Assembly (NCBI GenBank): GCA_026018925.1
Contig: JAKSZU010000013.1
Coordinates: 80,819,791 to 80,883,790 of the forward strand
Origin: Tupaia tana
Taxonomy: Eukaryota > Chordata > Mammalia > Scandentia > Tupaiidae
Length of the DNA stretch: 64,000 bases
Direction: 5' to 3'
Positions 10,841 to 22,079 of the stretch are shown here, one piece after another (within the stretch, counting starts at the first letter, position 1; the number at the start of each line of letters is the position of its first letter). Under the pieces are notes generated by a model. The model was not told the DNA's origin. It saw nothing but the letters and a program-made list of their open reading frames with translations, and searched no databases. The position numbers were made by a program, and so were the translations under genes.

Positions 10841-10876
<36 letters not shown>

Positions 10877-10971
10877 CCAGCATGTGTTTAAGCTACCAGG
10901 TCTTGGACTCAAACCGTAATCGACTATAAGGGAGTCCAGCAACCTAGCCATTACGCCAACTGCTGGTCCCA
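10650..10971 (-). mobile_element. SINE-1 with internal CA microsatellite, with TSD
   Basis: A reverse-strand copy with T-run tail, TTTTTTGCTATAGGGCACG, GA-rich tract, body and the AACTGCTGGTCCC head. TSD CTGGAGGGAAGATTC at 10,635-10,649 and 10,972-10,986. A CA run of 33 nt (10,842-10,874) has grown exactly where other copies carry the GTGTGCGTGCGTGC segment. The left end has an extra CTAGAGGGAAG, a partial repeat of the target, before the T-run. Confidence 0.9.
10842..10874. repeat. (CA)n microsatellite inside a SINE-1
   Basis: An uninterrupted CA repeat of about 16 units located in the alternating GT/GC region of the SINE body. Confidence 0.95.
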
Positions 10972-10986
10972 CTGGAGGGAAGATTC

Positions 10987-11640
10987 TATTGTGGGGCAGG
11001 ATACTCTGTCTCTCCAAACTCCCCCTAACTTCAACATTTACTAAAATACTACCAAGGACTGATTTCCTTGCCCTGTTAACGTGCCAGTAAAACATAATGA
11101 GGAGGAGCATGACCCATGGCATTAAACTTGACAAGATCCAAAACCCAACACTACTGTTTTCTTAGAGACCTTAGCCAACTAACATATTCTCTTGGAGGCC
11201 TACTTTTCTCATCTCTGAGATTTTTTTATAGAAATAAACACCTGCACTATAACTTGGTAGTTAGATTTGATGATATAACAGACATAATAACCCTCAATAC
11301 GCAGCAGTTATTATTAGTGATATAGTTTTACTGGTACTTCCTTGATATAGGTATTTTTCTGTCTCATACACTTAGGCATTGACATTCGGCTTCTATGTCA
11401 CTGCAGTGAGTGCTAAGAACTCACTAAGAACTCACTCAGAATAAGAATGAGCTTATAAAGTTCTAAGGACAATGACTGGATGATGTTCTTGGACCTCAAA
11501 ACTTTGGGCATGTCCCTAGGAACATTGCTGCTCTGGAAGCTATTTCTACCCTGTTGACCAGTTATTCCTGCCTCTAAAAAGTTCTAGATTGCTTTTTTGC
11601 TTCAATGAACTGCAAATGTTCTTCTACAAGAATGTCTCCC
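10987..11640. other. unclassified sequence
   Basis: No gene or repeat recognised; short frames only. Confidence 0.3.
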
Positions 11641-11644
11641 TACC

Positions 11645-11760
11645 AGAATATCAGCAAATGGAGTCCAAAGCATATGTCCTTATCATCTCTGTAGCTCAGG
11701 ACCTGGCCCAGAAGAGGTCTTACTAAGTGTATAATTGATAAATGGCTTTAGAAGGGAGAT
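11645..11760 (+). mobile_element. L2-like 3' end fragment
   Basis: ATCATCTCTGTAGCTCAGGACCTGGCCCAG, then GTCTTACTAAGTGTATAATTGATAAATGG matches the layout of the L2 3' end ('..tctctagcacctggcacagtgcctgg...aataaatg'). Confidence 0.4.
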
Positions 11761-13075
11761 AAGAGTGAATCAATGAAAGTATTATTAATTCCATGGATGA
11801 CAGCATTTGATGGGACTGCAATGAAGATATTAGTTCCCTTTGTCCCTTCTTTTCTACCTCAAATTACTTTAGAACATTCATTATCTCTAGAGAGTCTCAT
11901 TCTCTCTTTTTCTTCCCTTGCTCTTTTTAATTTTTACTTCCTCTTCTGCCTCTTATGTTCAAAGTCCAAATTGAAGAGATTAATGAGATTAGTATTACAT
12001 ATGCTATAGGCAGCAATTTTCCACCCACAATTCATGGAGCATCCCTCTGGAGAGTTTAGTAAGAACCAAACCAAACCAAGACTGTCCATGAAGCACTTCA
12101 GTTTTACAAATAGAGAGCAGAGCAATATGAGATTAACTCATAAAAAAGGATATAAAATCCAGTTACAGAGAAGTGTGGGCCAGTCAAGTAGCTGCTCAGG
12201 ACACAGCTGTATTCATCAGAATGCCAAATAGATCTCCCAAATTTCAAGAATTAAATACTACAAAGATTTCTTTATACATATGGCACACATCTGATGCAAG
12301 TCAGCAGAGGATTTAGGTCTATCCAGTCATTCAGAAACCCATTTTAGAAGGGGAGCAAGCCATTGTGTTGTAACACCAGTATCTTCACACATGGCTTCAG
12401 GGCTCGCCACCACAAGGGAATAGAGTCCATGATTCACCCTAGTTTTTAGACCTCTTCGCCAAAAACAATAGACATCACTTCCACTTGGCCAAGTGGCAAG
12501 AACTAGTCAGTGACCCATTTAGCTGCAAGAAGACTGGAATATGAGGTCCTCCAGAATGTTCAAGAAAGAGAAAAGATGAGAATATGGATATAACTCAAAG
12601 TCTCTACTACAAATTTTAAAATATCACAAGACTAAATCAGAATATAATTGTGTTTAACTTGAGTTTTCACTTACACAACTGGTATAACTGAACTTAATCC
12701 TATTCTCAATGAGGTAGACTTCCCTCAAATGGAAATTTTACAACCACTACTCTCTGGGATTACCCTATTTCTGTTGGTTAGAATTATGGAGACTGCTCAG
12801 TACAATGAAAGCCTGTCCACCAACCCTCAGAGCAGTCAGCTAATTGTCCCAAAAGTTCATGGAAAATCTGAAACTAAATTATATCTGGGGTCATGCTGTT
12901 TACTGGCAATGAGTGAACTTGTGTAATATTTAAAATGTAATTCCTTTAATAGGCTTACCAAGGAGTTGTCTGGTTCAAAAACTCATACAGTAAAAGCTGA
13001 AGAGAAAAATGAGAAATAGAAAAGTGAGGAACTTCTATTGAAAGACAAACCAGGAAAAATAATTTTTAAACTCCT
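11761..13075. other. unclassified, likely decayed repeats
   Basis: The stretch 12,385-12,640 reads like an ancient LTR or DNA element remnant (CCACTTGGCCAAGTGGCAAG palindrome-like start, then TTAGCTGCAAGAAGACTGGAAT), but I cannot name it. Frames at 11,773-12,926 have no domain. Confidence 0.3.
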
Positions 13076-13077
13076 TT

Positions 13078-13335
13078 TAATTAATACATTTTTCAATTAA
13101 TAATAGAGTATACGTGTGTGTGAGAGAGAGAGAGAGAGAAAGGCACCCTTCACAGGGCCTTGTCATACTCTGATCCCCCTCCCTCAGTCTTTCAGCTCAT
13201 CAGGATCCCAGACATGCTTTCTCCAGTGTGTTTTGACAACAACCAGGCCAGGGACTTGAACCACAGTCAGCATGTAGCTTCCAGCTCTACAATCCAGTAT
13301 GCTACCAACTGCAACACAGAGGCTGGATCTTAAAT
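13078..13335 (-). mobile_element. SINE-3 copy, reverse strand
   Basis: Order on the + strand: ATTTTTCAATTAATAATAGAG, GTGTGTGAGAGAGAGAGAGAG, GATCCCCCTCCCTCAGTC, AGCTCATCAGGATCCCAGACA, a GACTTGAACCACAGTCAGCATG reversed box B, and a CTACCAACTGCAACAC end. The same order is seen at 24,635-24,905. It is probably a tRNA-derived SINE older than SINE-1. Confidence 0.5.
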
Positions 13336-13584
13336 TTCTTTTGAATGAAACTGTGCAACTATATTCTTAGAAGTTTCCTTTATCCTTCTGAGTGTGAGTG
13401 ACTTACATTATCCAGTCATGAGTTTTGGAAAAACCATGAACTGGACATTTATTCCAAGTATACTCAAATGTTAGAGTAGATGCATGTAAGGAATTCCTCA
13501 TTATATAGGTAAACTTTGAGTGAATGTTTCGCTCTCCTCCTACTAAAACAAATGTTAAGCAAATATTTTTAAAACATTGACATT

Positions 13585-13834
13585 GGGACCAGCAGTTAGG
13601 ATAATGGCTATGTCGCTGGACTCCCATGTAGTCGACCACAGTTCAAGTCCCAGACCTGGTGCTTAACTCACACCGGGCATGTGTGCATGTGTGCCCAAGG
13701 TCCTGAGAGGAGAATGGAGGAGAAGGGATTGCGGTGTGGCCATCCCCCCGGGGGGTGTTTTCTCACTTTCTGTCTCTCTGTCTTTCTGGCGAGCACTCAC
13801 GCCCTATAGCAAAAACTTTTCAAAAAAGTAAAAC
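13585..13834 (+). mobile_element. SINE-1, full length, with TSD
   Basis: Head GGGACCAGCAGTTAGGATAATG; box B GGTTCAAGTCC-like at about 13,640; GTGCCCAAGGTCCTGAGAGG; the C/G palindrome at about 13,745-13,757; CTTTCTGTCTCTCTGTCTTTC; tail CGCCCTATAGCAAAAACTTTTC. TSD ACATTGACATT at 13,574-13,584 and 13,835-13,845. Confidence 0.9.
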
Positions 13835-13845
13835 ACATTGACATT

Positions 13846-14149
13846 AACAGATGCCAAATTACCTGCCTGAGATGTCCATTAATCCAGGCCTGTACACAAT
13901 ATAACTCTACCTTCCTGTAATGTAGGTCAAACGAGGCATTTTGGTAGAGAGGAAATGAATTTGGATGAAATAATATACAAGTACTGGCATGGAAAGTTTA
14001 CATTATTTACCAATTTGGAAAATCTATTTAATGGCAAATGGCAATGACAATGCTTACCTTGTAGGATTATTTACTTGGTAAACTAACAGAGGAATAGGAA
14101 TAATTATCACCCGATAGGTAATGGATCTTCAGTGCCTCGGTCTAAGTCA
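13846..14149. other. unclassified sequence
   Basis: No recognised feature. Confidence 0.3.
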
Positions 14150-14350
14150 ATTGATTATTTTGGCAGGCAGGAGAACTGAACTTGAGTCAAACAACATAAA
14201 CATGAAGTGGGACAGCTTAACAAAATGTGCCTCAGCATTACTTTCTCCAAAATAGGGATGATAATAACTGCTTCTGCCTTCACAACAGAGCAATAGAGAT
14301 GACTGAGATAAAGTAGAAGAGACACTTTTGAACTCAGAGAAGAGATACAA
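14150..14350 (+). mobile_element. MIR fragment
   Basis: GGGATGATAATAACTGCTTCTGCCTTCACAA with a downstream GAGATGACTGAGATAAAGTAGAAGAG fits the MIR 'ggggataataatagtacctacctcataggg...gaggattaaatga' half. Confidence 0.4.
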
Positions 14351-15390
14351 GAGAAATCCAAACTATTATTACCTGTCTTTGCTGAGTAATACTAGGGGGT
14401 TTTCCCTACCAGGAAACAGCTCTCTGCTTTTGAGAATGCACATTGTCCATACCAAACAAATGCTGCTGGGCTGACCTATTTGCCAATGTCAAACAGAATC
14501 TTGGCAATGCTTTTAGTTAACTGAGTTCATTATGCTTAAGGACACAGCATCAGGTGAACAGGAAAATACCAGAAGGGCCTCCCTCCTGCATTCTGAGTGT
14601 AGGAGTAACTAAGCAGGTTTGGGGTGCTGAACCATCAGCAACAAAAGAGATTTAAACAAAATCTTCCCATTTGGTGTTCATGTTTTAATACTCCTGGGAT
14701 TTCCCATTTTCTATTTCCACTGTCCAACAGTAGAACCCTTTTCTCCTAGGATTATGTATCTGAAGCCACATTTTTCGGTGACTTATATTTAGCATGTGTC
14801 TAACAAACATTCCAACAGCTGTCCTTTCAGAGCCAACAAATAAGATTTCAATCAAATTTTTAAAAAACAAGCATTTTTACTTCCACGATGATAAGTAAAT
14901 ATCTATGAAAACTTGATTTTGAATTGATTTAAAGGCCACTTTGGCAAAGGGGGAAAAAACATGTTTTCACTATCTCTAAATGGTAACTAATCCTAACATA
15001 GGCCCACAGCCTAAAAGAGGCAATTCATACAACCTACTTACAGGTTAAAGCAAATTTTATTTCTCTAGGACCAATCCCTTCTGAAATACCATGCCAGATC
15101 CTTACTGGAATTTTGAACAATGAGCACATCACCAGGAATAACATGAGCCACTGCCTTCAGTGAAGCTACAGTCTTTGAGCATGCCCTATCTCATCAGTCC
15201 TCATGACCAATTTATAAGGAAGTTGAAAACAGTCATTATTTTTTTTCCCATTCTACAGATTTTATGGGCCTCAACACCACCCTGGGGTAATAGAACATGT
15301 TTGTGGTAGAGCCCAGTCTCCAGGACTGGCCAGACTCCTGGGAAATTATTGCTTTCCGACAGGTTCTTGTGTCATCACATGGTCACTCAT
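14351..15390. other. unclassified AT-rich sequence
   Basis: No gene. I see nothing beyond scattered decayed text such as TTTTTTTCCCATTCTACAGAT at 15,240, a possible MIR reverse core. Confidence 0.3.
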
Positions 15391-15394
15391 GTAT

Positions 15395-15545
15395 TCATAC
15401 CATGGGCAACCATTCATTGAATGCTGACTCCAATGCCAGGCACCAAATTGTGTGCCAGGATAGGGAACTAATTAAGGAACAATCCTTCCCCAGAGAAATT
15501 TACAGCCTAGGAGAGAGAAGCTAGGAGGTAAACATAATTACAAGA
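15395..15545. mobile_element. ancient interspersed repeat fragment
   Basis: ATTCATTGAATGCTGACTCCAATGCCAGGCACC...AATTTACAGCCTAGGAGAG has the layout 'cattcattgagtgcctactatgtgccaggcac..cagtctagtgggga' common to old mammalian repeats; family not resolved. The 75-codon frame here is incidental. Confidence 0.4.
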
Positions 15546-15681
15546 TCCCAGAACCACAGGCAATATAATACTGAGTAGTTAAGAAGTATGCCAGATACAA
15601 ACGAGATCTGGATTCAAATTCCAGCTCCATCTCTCATTTGCAGTTTTCCATAGCAGTTTTCTGCTTCTAACTTGTGCTGTC

Positions 15682-15752
15682 AGGTTGTCAGAAAAGTCAT
15701 GATGCATTTTTGCATAGAAAAATATATCATGACTTTTTCCAATGACCCAATA
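15682..15752. mobile_element. palindromic mariner-like MITE, copy 1
   Basis: An imperfect palindrome of about 71 bp. Left arm AGGTTGTCAGAAAAGTCATGA; the right arm reads TCATGACTTTTTCCAATGACCCA, complementary to it with few mismatches; an AT-rich centre with ATTTTTGCATAGAAAAAT. Copies at 21,109, 36,613 and 63,143. There is no room for a transposase: this is a non-autonomous element. Confidence 0.7.
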
Positions 15753-15889
15753 TATAATTTACCTGTTTATTGTTACACACACACACACAACCTCAAAATA
15801 TAAATTCTCCGAAGACAGATACTTTTGTCTATGTAAGGACATGTCTTCAGGACCTAAAACAAGGCCTGGTAGGTAACAAGTATTGAATA

Positions 15890-16015
15890 GAATATACTCA
15901 CTCACCCTCTTTGAGCCTCAATCCTCTCATTTATAATAAAGGGGATACTGAGAGGATTAGATAATGTATAAGTGCCTCAGACCATAACAGATGAAAGAAA
16001 TGGCCACTATTACCC
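15890..16015 (+). mobile_element. MIR fragment
   Basis: CTCTTTGAGCCTCAATCCTCTCATTTATAATAAAGG and GAGAGGATTAGATAATGTATAAGTGCC follow the MIR core and 3' half. Confidence 0.6.
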
Positions 16016-17195
16016 ATATGGATGACAGAGAGGGCTTCAGAAACCCAGAGTACATTCATGAACATTAATGACCTCTACTTAAACATATTGAGGTAGCTGA
16101 GTCCTGAAGAATAAGTAACAGAACATTACTAGAAGAAAAGAGGAAATAGAAAGGGCTCTAAGCAACAACAACAAAAAAAGCAATACAGAGGCCTATAAAT
16201 CTTCAGGATATTCTCATATCATGGCATCTACACCATCATATTCCATTTTTGTTCATAGCCTTCCATCCCTATGTTCTCACAATTCCTGAGTTGGGGGTGG
16301 GGGGTACCTTCTCCTAGATCACTTCCAGGATATAGCAGAGTGAAAGTCTCCTAATTCCTCCTACACAGGGGCAGATTAGTCTCCAAAACCATCGCAGGGA
16401 GCCCTGCCACAGGCTGGATTCTGTGTGCTCAGTACAAATCCTCAGAGATGAGGCTGGCCATGCAGCGACTGCAACAAGTAAAACAAGAGGCTTTCCGCTT
16501 GATGACACACCTCTGATTCAGTCTGCCCTGACAAAGCTGCAGATTAAGTTTCCTTGCCTAAAGCTGCAAGGAGAAATATGACACCCTTTGCTGGCTGCAA
16601 GTAGAACATGCTTTATTAACCCAGCCTTAATTATATTCCATCTTGAGATTCAATAGTTTCGATTGCAACACCACGTGAAACCGGGTGAGTTGCACCCCAT
16701 GGGACTCTGTCCACAAACCATTTCAGAAAAGTGACTGAGAGGCAGTGACCCGCTTATGCCAGCCAGTCAGGGAGGCAGTCTAGAGCCCATGGCCAGTCCA
16801 GAGGAGCCCCAAAAAGTAGCAGATCAGGACGGGGCTGGGCTAGAAATCAACTGGCTAAGTGAGGCCAGCCTTTGTCTATGAAAGAAATGTGTACAATGTC
16901 AAAAGTGAATGTGGCCGGATTTACACACAGGGCAGTGATCAGAGAAACTGTGAAGGCAACTCTGTCCACAGAGATGAAATTCCTTTTCACCAATCATCAC
17001 ACTCTGTCTCATCTCTTCACCCTCAGTTCCAGAAAGAGGCAGAATATGACGTTTTGCTTTTCAGTAAACAGATTAGAATTAACCTTAGCTGAGGATAGAG
17101 AGCCACTCTAGTACTCTTTGAAAGTCAACCTTCCTGCAAATATTTTGCCTGCTTTCCTACACTTTTTAAATAAGGTAACTGTGGCAGCTGATTAG
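16016..17195. other. no recognised repeat; slightly GC-rich interval 16,370-16,900
   Basis: A rare repeat-poor part of the window. Several CpGs survive (ACGTGAAACCGGGTG near 16,674). Two overlapping frames around 16,859-17,111 are out of phase with each other and show no domain or splice framing. It could be conserved non-coding DNA, but nothing in the sequence proves it. Confidence 0.3.
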
Positions 17196-17199
17196 TGCG

Positions 17200-17425
17200 A
17201 GGGCTGACTGTCTTCACTATAATACTAATAACTCCCTAGTATTGAGCATTCCCTGTGTACCAGGGACTGTGTTAAGTATTCACATGAATTATCTCATTAA
17301 AGCTTCATGATAGCTCTCTGGGATAGGCATAGGCATTTCATTTTTCTAGTTCCCACAATCAGAAAAAGGCAGAAGCAGAGCCTACACCCCAATCTACATG
17401 AAGTTTGATCTGGCACCCTTACTGC
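17200..17425 (-). mobile_element. MIR, reverse strand
   Basis: GTGTACCAGGGACTGTGTTAAG...ATGAATTATCTCATTAAAGCTTC...TTTTTCTAGTTCCCACAATC is the reversed MIR layout, core weakly kept. Confidence 0.5.
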
Positions 17426-17584
17426 TAAACTCTGCCTCCATTGAAATGTAGAATCTGAGGGGACAGGGAGCATGTCTGAGTTATGCCCCAATACCTAGCA
17501 GAGGTTCTAATAGATGGTAGGCCTCAGTAATGTTTGCTTACTTAATCCATTAATTAAATGGGTTATTTTAAAGAATCTTAGATT

Positions 17585-17720
17585 GTGAAGAAAGGGTTAG
17601 TTGGAAGCCAGCTCTGACAATAAAAAGCCATGTGGATTGAAGCCATGTACTTCCTCCACTGGGCTTTGGCCTTCCCATCTAAATGATAAAGCAGTTATAC
17701 TAGATGCCCTCTGATGGTAT
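17585..17720 (+). mobile_element. MIR fragment
   Basis: GCTCTGACAATAAAAAGCCATGTGG, GGGCTTTGGCCTTCCCATCTAAATGATAAAG correspond to the MIR tRNA-side end and core. Confidence 0.4.
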
Positions 17721-18900
17721 CTTACTCAGGGTCTTTCCCCAAGTTCACCTTGTCAGCCAGCACTGGAAGCCTGTCTTCCTCACCATGTCCTACTTCATAG
17801 AAATGGGCCCTCAACCTGAGAGTACCTTGGCCCAAGCCCCAGTGAGTCATATTTCAAGGTAGGCAGGTATGTAGGTGTGTATACTGCTAAAAACACAAGG
17901 TCATCTACCAAAGGGAAGGACAGTTAGCACAACAGGAACAAGGGTTTTTTTAAGGCCTCAGATGGGAAGGATGAGGCTTTGTGAGTGTAAGGGGAACTCT
18001 TCACTCAATCAGAGACACACAGATGTCAAAAAGAATCTTTCTGAACACAAGTGAGGTATTTAAAATTAAAGCATTATCATTTAGTCATGGTCACATGGTA
18101 ACATTTAGGTCATGTTACCACATCTGGTAAATTATTTGTTAGCACCTAGCCCATACTAAGTATTAAGTGAGGCAAAAAGAAAACATAAAGTGGCAAAAAT
18201 AAATAATTCTTACCTCAAGAGTTTCATCTTATGAGAGGAAATCATAATCCAAGTTGGATTTGTAGAAGTGGACAAAGAAAGCATTAATTCTGACAGGGGA
18301 ATGGGAAAGGAAGGAGGGTGGCTGGAAATTGGGGCTGATTTCTCAGCAGATATAACATTTGATTTAAACCTTGATAAAGGAATGGGTTTGGACAGGTGGA
18401 AGTGAAGGAAAAATATTTTACCAAAGGTAAATGATTAGCAAGTGTTAGTTGTCTTCCCATGACAAGAACACATGTGCATATATGCATGGACTATCCACAT
18501 TCAGGATGTCCCTTTGCACACACCTGCACCCACTCAGCCACATTTTTGTTAGCCCAGCCCCAGGAGTGCTCACTAACCACTGAGACAACTGGTCACACTT
18601 CTCATATTGGCAAGATCAAAACACATGTCTCTGTTAACTATAATTTAACCCATATGCTTTTGCCTTATTTCTACCTAGTTCATCAAAACATCTTTCACAT
18701 TTGAGGTTGGGTAGCCAGATGACTTCCAAGATATTTTCTTTTTACTTTTAACATACAGAAAGTTGTCTTTTTCCAAGAGCAAACACTACATCTGCAAAAT
18801 ATCTATTTAATGACCATAGTAAGCTATATCGCATCAGCTAGGTACTACATTATAGTATATTCATTCTACTCAGAGTTTCACACCTAAAGTCAGACATGTA
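17721..18900. other. unclassified sequence
   Basis: No gene or clear repeat. Frames of 60-80 codons at 18,284-18,704 have no domain or splice context. Confidence 0.3.
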
Positions 18901-18904
18901 TTCA

Positions 18905-19148
18905 AAGATGGGTATATACCCATGTACAGTTCAAGTCTCAGATCCAGAAGCTTGAAAAACATACCTGACATGCATGCACATATGCATGCACATGTGTCCA
19001 ACATTGTGAAGGGAGGGAGAAACAGAGAAGAAGGTATTGTAGTATGACCATCCCCAGGTATGGTTTCTTCCTTTCCCTCTCTCTCTGCAGCTCTGTCTCT
19101 CTCTGGTAAGGGAACATGCCCTGTGCCAATTTTTTTCTTTAAAGAACA
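18905..19148 (+). mobile_element. SINE-1old copy
   Basis: Box B-like AGTTCAAGTCTCAGATCC near 18,928, a CATGCACATATGCATGCACATG body segment, AGGTATTGTAGTATGACCATCCCC, a CCCTCTCTCTCTGCAGCTCTGTC tract and tail CATGCCCTGTGCCAATTTTTTTC. The head is damaged or truncated. Confidence 0.55.
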
Positions 19149-19169
19149 TAGGCAAACTCATTCATTTAT

Positions 19170-19285
19170 ATATTGTCCACAGCCATTTTTGCACTACAGT
19201 GACAGAGTTGAGTAGTTGTGACAGAGGCCATATGACCTGCAAAGCCCAAAATACTTGTAACCTGGTCCTTTACAGAAAACATGTG
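19170..19285 (-). mobile_element. hAT-Charlie MER58-like fragment
   Basis: TATTGTCCACAGCCATTTTTGC, GACAGAGTTGAGTAGTTGTGAC, AGAGGCCATATGACCTGCAAAGCC and CCTTTACAGAAAACATG are the well-known order of a MER58-type element; it shares this layout with 33,245-33,465. Confidence 0.6.
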
Positions 19286-19387
19286 CCACTGTCCGCTTTA
19301 ATGTACTAGAATTCTCTCACCCAAATGGACACAAAGAGCTTTTTTTATATGTCTTAAAGGTAAAAAAGAAAAAAAAGTCATCTACAA

Positions 19388-19510
19388 GTTACTAGTATTT
19401 TTTTTTATTTATTTATTTTACTTTTTACTTTTAATCATTGTGTGTCATTACAACACACCAAATGAATTTCCCCATCATGAATACACTGCATATTGGTCAA
19501 GAGGCATTGT
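19388..19510 (-). mobile_element. short L1 3' end fragment, reverse strand
   Basis: A T-rich start, CTTTTAATCATTGTGTGTC, then CCCCATCATGAATACACTGC, homologous to 832-960 and to the complement of the L1 3' end at 60,900-61,045. Confidence 0.35.
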
Positions 19511-19836
19511 ATGCTGCCAGAAGTTTTTATCTTTTAGGAACTAAAGAAGAATTGAATTTACCTTTGGGTCATGCTACCCTTTGTCATTTATTCTTGAAAT
19601 ATGAATCTAATGGGCCCTTTAATTACCCAGATGTAAAGCAATATACACTGCCACTATATTTGAGAAAAAATTAAGTCACCAATAATCTGAATGTAAATGT
19701 TTATACTAAGAATCCTATTTGGTATAAAGTTATCTGTCTCTGCAGACATTGTAGCTTTTTTGGAGAACATATTTCTTTTCTTTATATGAGAGGTCTTTTA
19801 AAAGTTTATGAAAAATATGTATTATAAAAAATTACA

Positions 19837-20106
19837 GGGACCAGCAGTTAGTGTAATGGCTATGTCACTGGACCACTGGACTCCCATGTAGTCAACCGCG
19901 GTTCGCGTCCTGGACCAGTGGCTTAAAACTCACACCAGGCGTGTGTGCGTGCGTGCCCAAGATCCCGAGAGGAGAACGGAGGATAAGGGATTGTGGCGTG
20001 GCCATCTCCCCTGGGGGGTGATTTCTCGCTTTCTGTCTCTCTGTCTCTTTCTCTCTGACTGGAGAGCGCACACGCCCTATAGCAAAAACCTCTCCAAAAA
20101 AAAAAA
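19837..20106 (+). mobile_element. SINE-1, full length, with TSD and small internal duplication
   Basis: GGGACCAGCAGTTAGTGTAATGG head, box B GGTTCGCGTCC at about 19,900, body, C/G palindrome, CT tract, CGCCCTATAGCAAAAACCTCTC tail and A-run. TSD AAAAAATTACA at 19,826-19,836 and 20,107-20,117. A duplication inside the anticodon-loop region (CTGGACCACTGGACTCCC) adds a few bases not seen in other copies. Confidence 0.9.
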
Positions 20107-20254
20107 AAAAAATTACATGGATTTCAAACTTTTTGCACAGAAATAAACTCATACTTTAATTCTATTTTCCATGAACTTTTTGAAGTCTCTGCATATGGTT
20201 TTAATTTTTTCTGTATTTGTATACTCCTGCTTGTTCTTGGGATGTTTGTGCACA

Positions 20255-20298
20255 CAACTGCACATGTGTGTGTGTGTGCATGTGAGTGTGTGTGACTG
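20255..20298. repeat. imperfect (TG)n run
   Basis: CACATGTGTGTGTGTGTGCATG followed by GAGTGTGTGTGACTG. Confidence 0.7.
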
Positions 20299-21108
20299 AC
20301 CTAAAAGAAAACAAGAAAAATGGCAAAGACCCTATCTTGACTTCAAGTTTAATTTAGATTAGACTGTCTATATTTAAGTCACCTTAAACTAGACTCTAAT
20401 GTTATTCATCGTAAGCTTTGAGAAGTGATGCTGAAATACAGCATTCCAATGTGACGGTCTTCTGGGGAGCATGGGTTCAGGGGAAAATCGCTCACCTGAA
20501 GAGAATGTATGACTCTGCTGTACATTATCCTCAAGAGTAGACAAGCCCAGGACAATACAGTACTGAGTAGGCAAGAGTGGCCCAGTGCAGGAGGAAAGGA
20601 GACAGGAAAGTACATTCTATTCTCACTCTGAGACTTTCTCAGTTGAGGTCTAGACTTAAGTGAAAGATACATGCTATGGTCAAGGAGACTCCCACATAGA
20701 AAGTACAATGGCCTCTCTGAGGGAGTCTAACAATGAACACTCAGAGGCCTATAAAGGTGGATCTGGATTAGCAGTCCCTGAAAGGTGACATATCAGACAG
20801 CAGTTTTGAGCATTCTATGCTTGTACTTACCTCCAACATTCACTAAAGTTATGTTCAAAATATACAACCTGGGTTCAATTGTGCTGTGACAAGTTAAGAG
20901 GAGTGCCTGCTCCATATTTATGTGAACTAGAGGCTTCCCCTGAGACCAAGCAGCAGCCATAAAAATCAGCTGATGGCCATGCCCAATGGAGAAGTAACTG
21001 ACAAGTGTGGACACTCCTCAGCATGGCAAAGAGATCAAAACAGATCTGAACTAGAGGCCTATATATTGCGCACATAAGCCAGTGTCCAAACAAATGCTGA
21101 GAACTATC
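20299..21108. other. unclassified sequence
   Basis: Overlapping reverse-strand frames (20,389-21,093) have no domain. No repeat family is recognised. Confidence 0.3.
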
Positions 21109-21186
21109 AGGTTATCAGAAAAGTCATGACATACTTTTCTTATGTTTCTGTATGCAAAAAGGTGTCATGAATTTTCCAATGACCCA
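21109..21186. mobile_element. palindromic mariner-like MITE, copy 2
   Basis: Left arm AGGTTATCAGAAAAGTCATGA, right arm TGTCATGAATTTTCCAATGACCCA; centre TTTTCTTATGTTTCTGTATGC. Same structure as 15,682-15,752. Confidence 0.75.
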
Positions 21187-22075
21187 ATAGTTTAGAATGC
21201 TTTGAGGAAGCTACATGTTGACCATCAAAACTGAGAAAGGCACAAGCCAATAGCAATGGGAGATAAAGGAATATGACCTCATTTTATAATCACATATTGA
21301 TAAGGTCTGGCCATACTGGTTACTTCTGCTGATGGCCTCCTAAAGACTACCAGCTCCTTTAGAGTAAATATCATGCCTTTGCAATCTTTCCTTCTCCACC
21401 AACAAGCATAATTTCAGCTCAAAGTAGGATTTCAGTACAATAAATCTAGAGAACAGAAGGGCACAGGGGTGTCTCACATTCATTCTCATTATGAACACCC
21501 TACAGCTGACCAAGCTTAGGGGCTTGTTTTAAAACCATTTGAAACCATTAGGATTAGAAATCATTTGGAAGTTATTCCATTGAGAAACAGACACTTCTGC
21601 CTACAAAATTTAACTTGAGAAATCTATAAAAGCAAAAGTGAATAATTTCAGAAGCATTCCAGTGGATTGTAGGCATATCTTAGATAAACATCTTAATCAT
21701 CCAGGAAGTAGTAAGGGTTATAAATAAAATATCCTGCAAATATGGTCTGGCTTATGGGTACTGGTTACTTTAAGAATTTTTTCTAACTTCATAATTATAT
21801 CAACACTTAAACAACACCCAAAAGAAGAGTCATAATAACAAGAACTAATTACTTCTGGCTCAGTATATACAGCTTATGTCATATTGAATATAGAATCTCA
21901 GAATGTTAGAAGGGCAAAGAATATACAGACCAAGCATCGATAGCTCACATTCAGCTGCTCCCCTTTCCCATGCATGTGGTACACATCACCAGCCCTCTTT
22001 CCTGATGAACATGACCATGGCCTCCCAATCCCTATAAGCCAGATTCCCTGAGCCATACTTTCTCAATCAGGTAAT
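21187..22075. other. unclassified AT-rich sequence
   Basis: Nothing recognised beyond decayed interspersed text. Confidence 0.3.
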
Positions 22076-22079
22076 ATAG

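Noticed and set aside
10525-10929. Frames with His-Thr or Cys-Val repeats
   Set aside because: These are the translated CA microsatellite in the SINE-1 at 10,650-10,971.
12466-12500. CCACTTGGCCAAGTGG palindrome as a regulatory site
   Set aside because: A single short palindrome in decayed sequence, without support.
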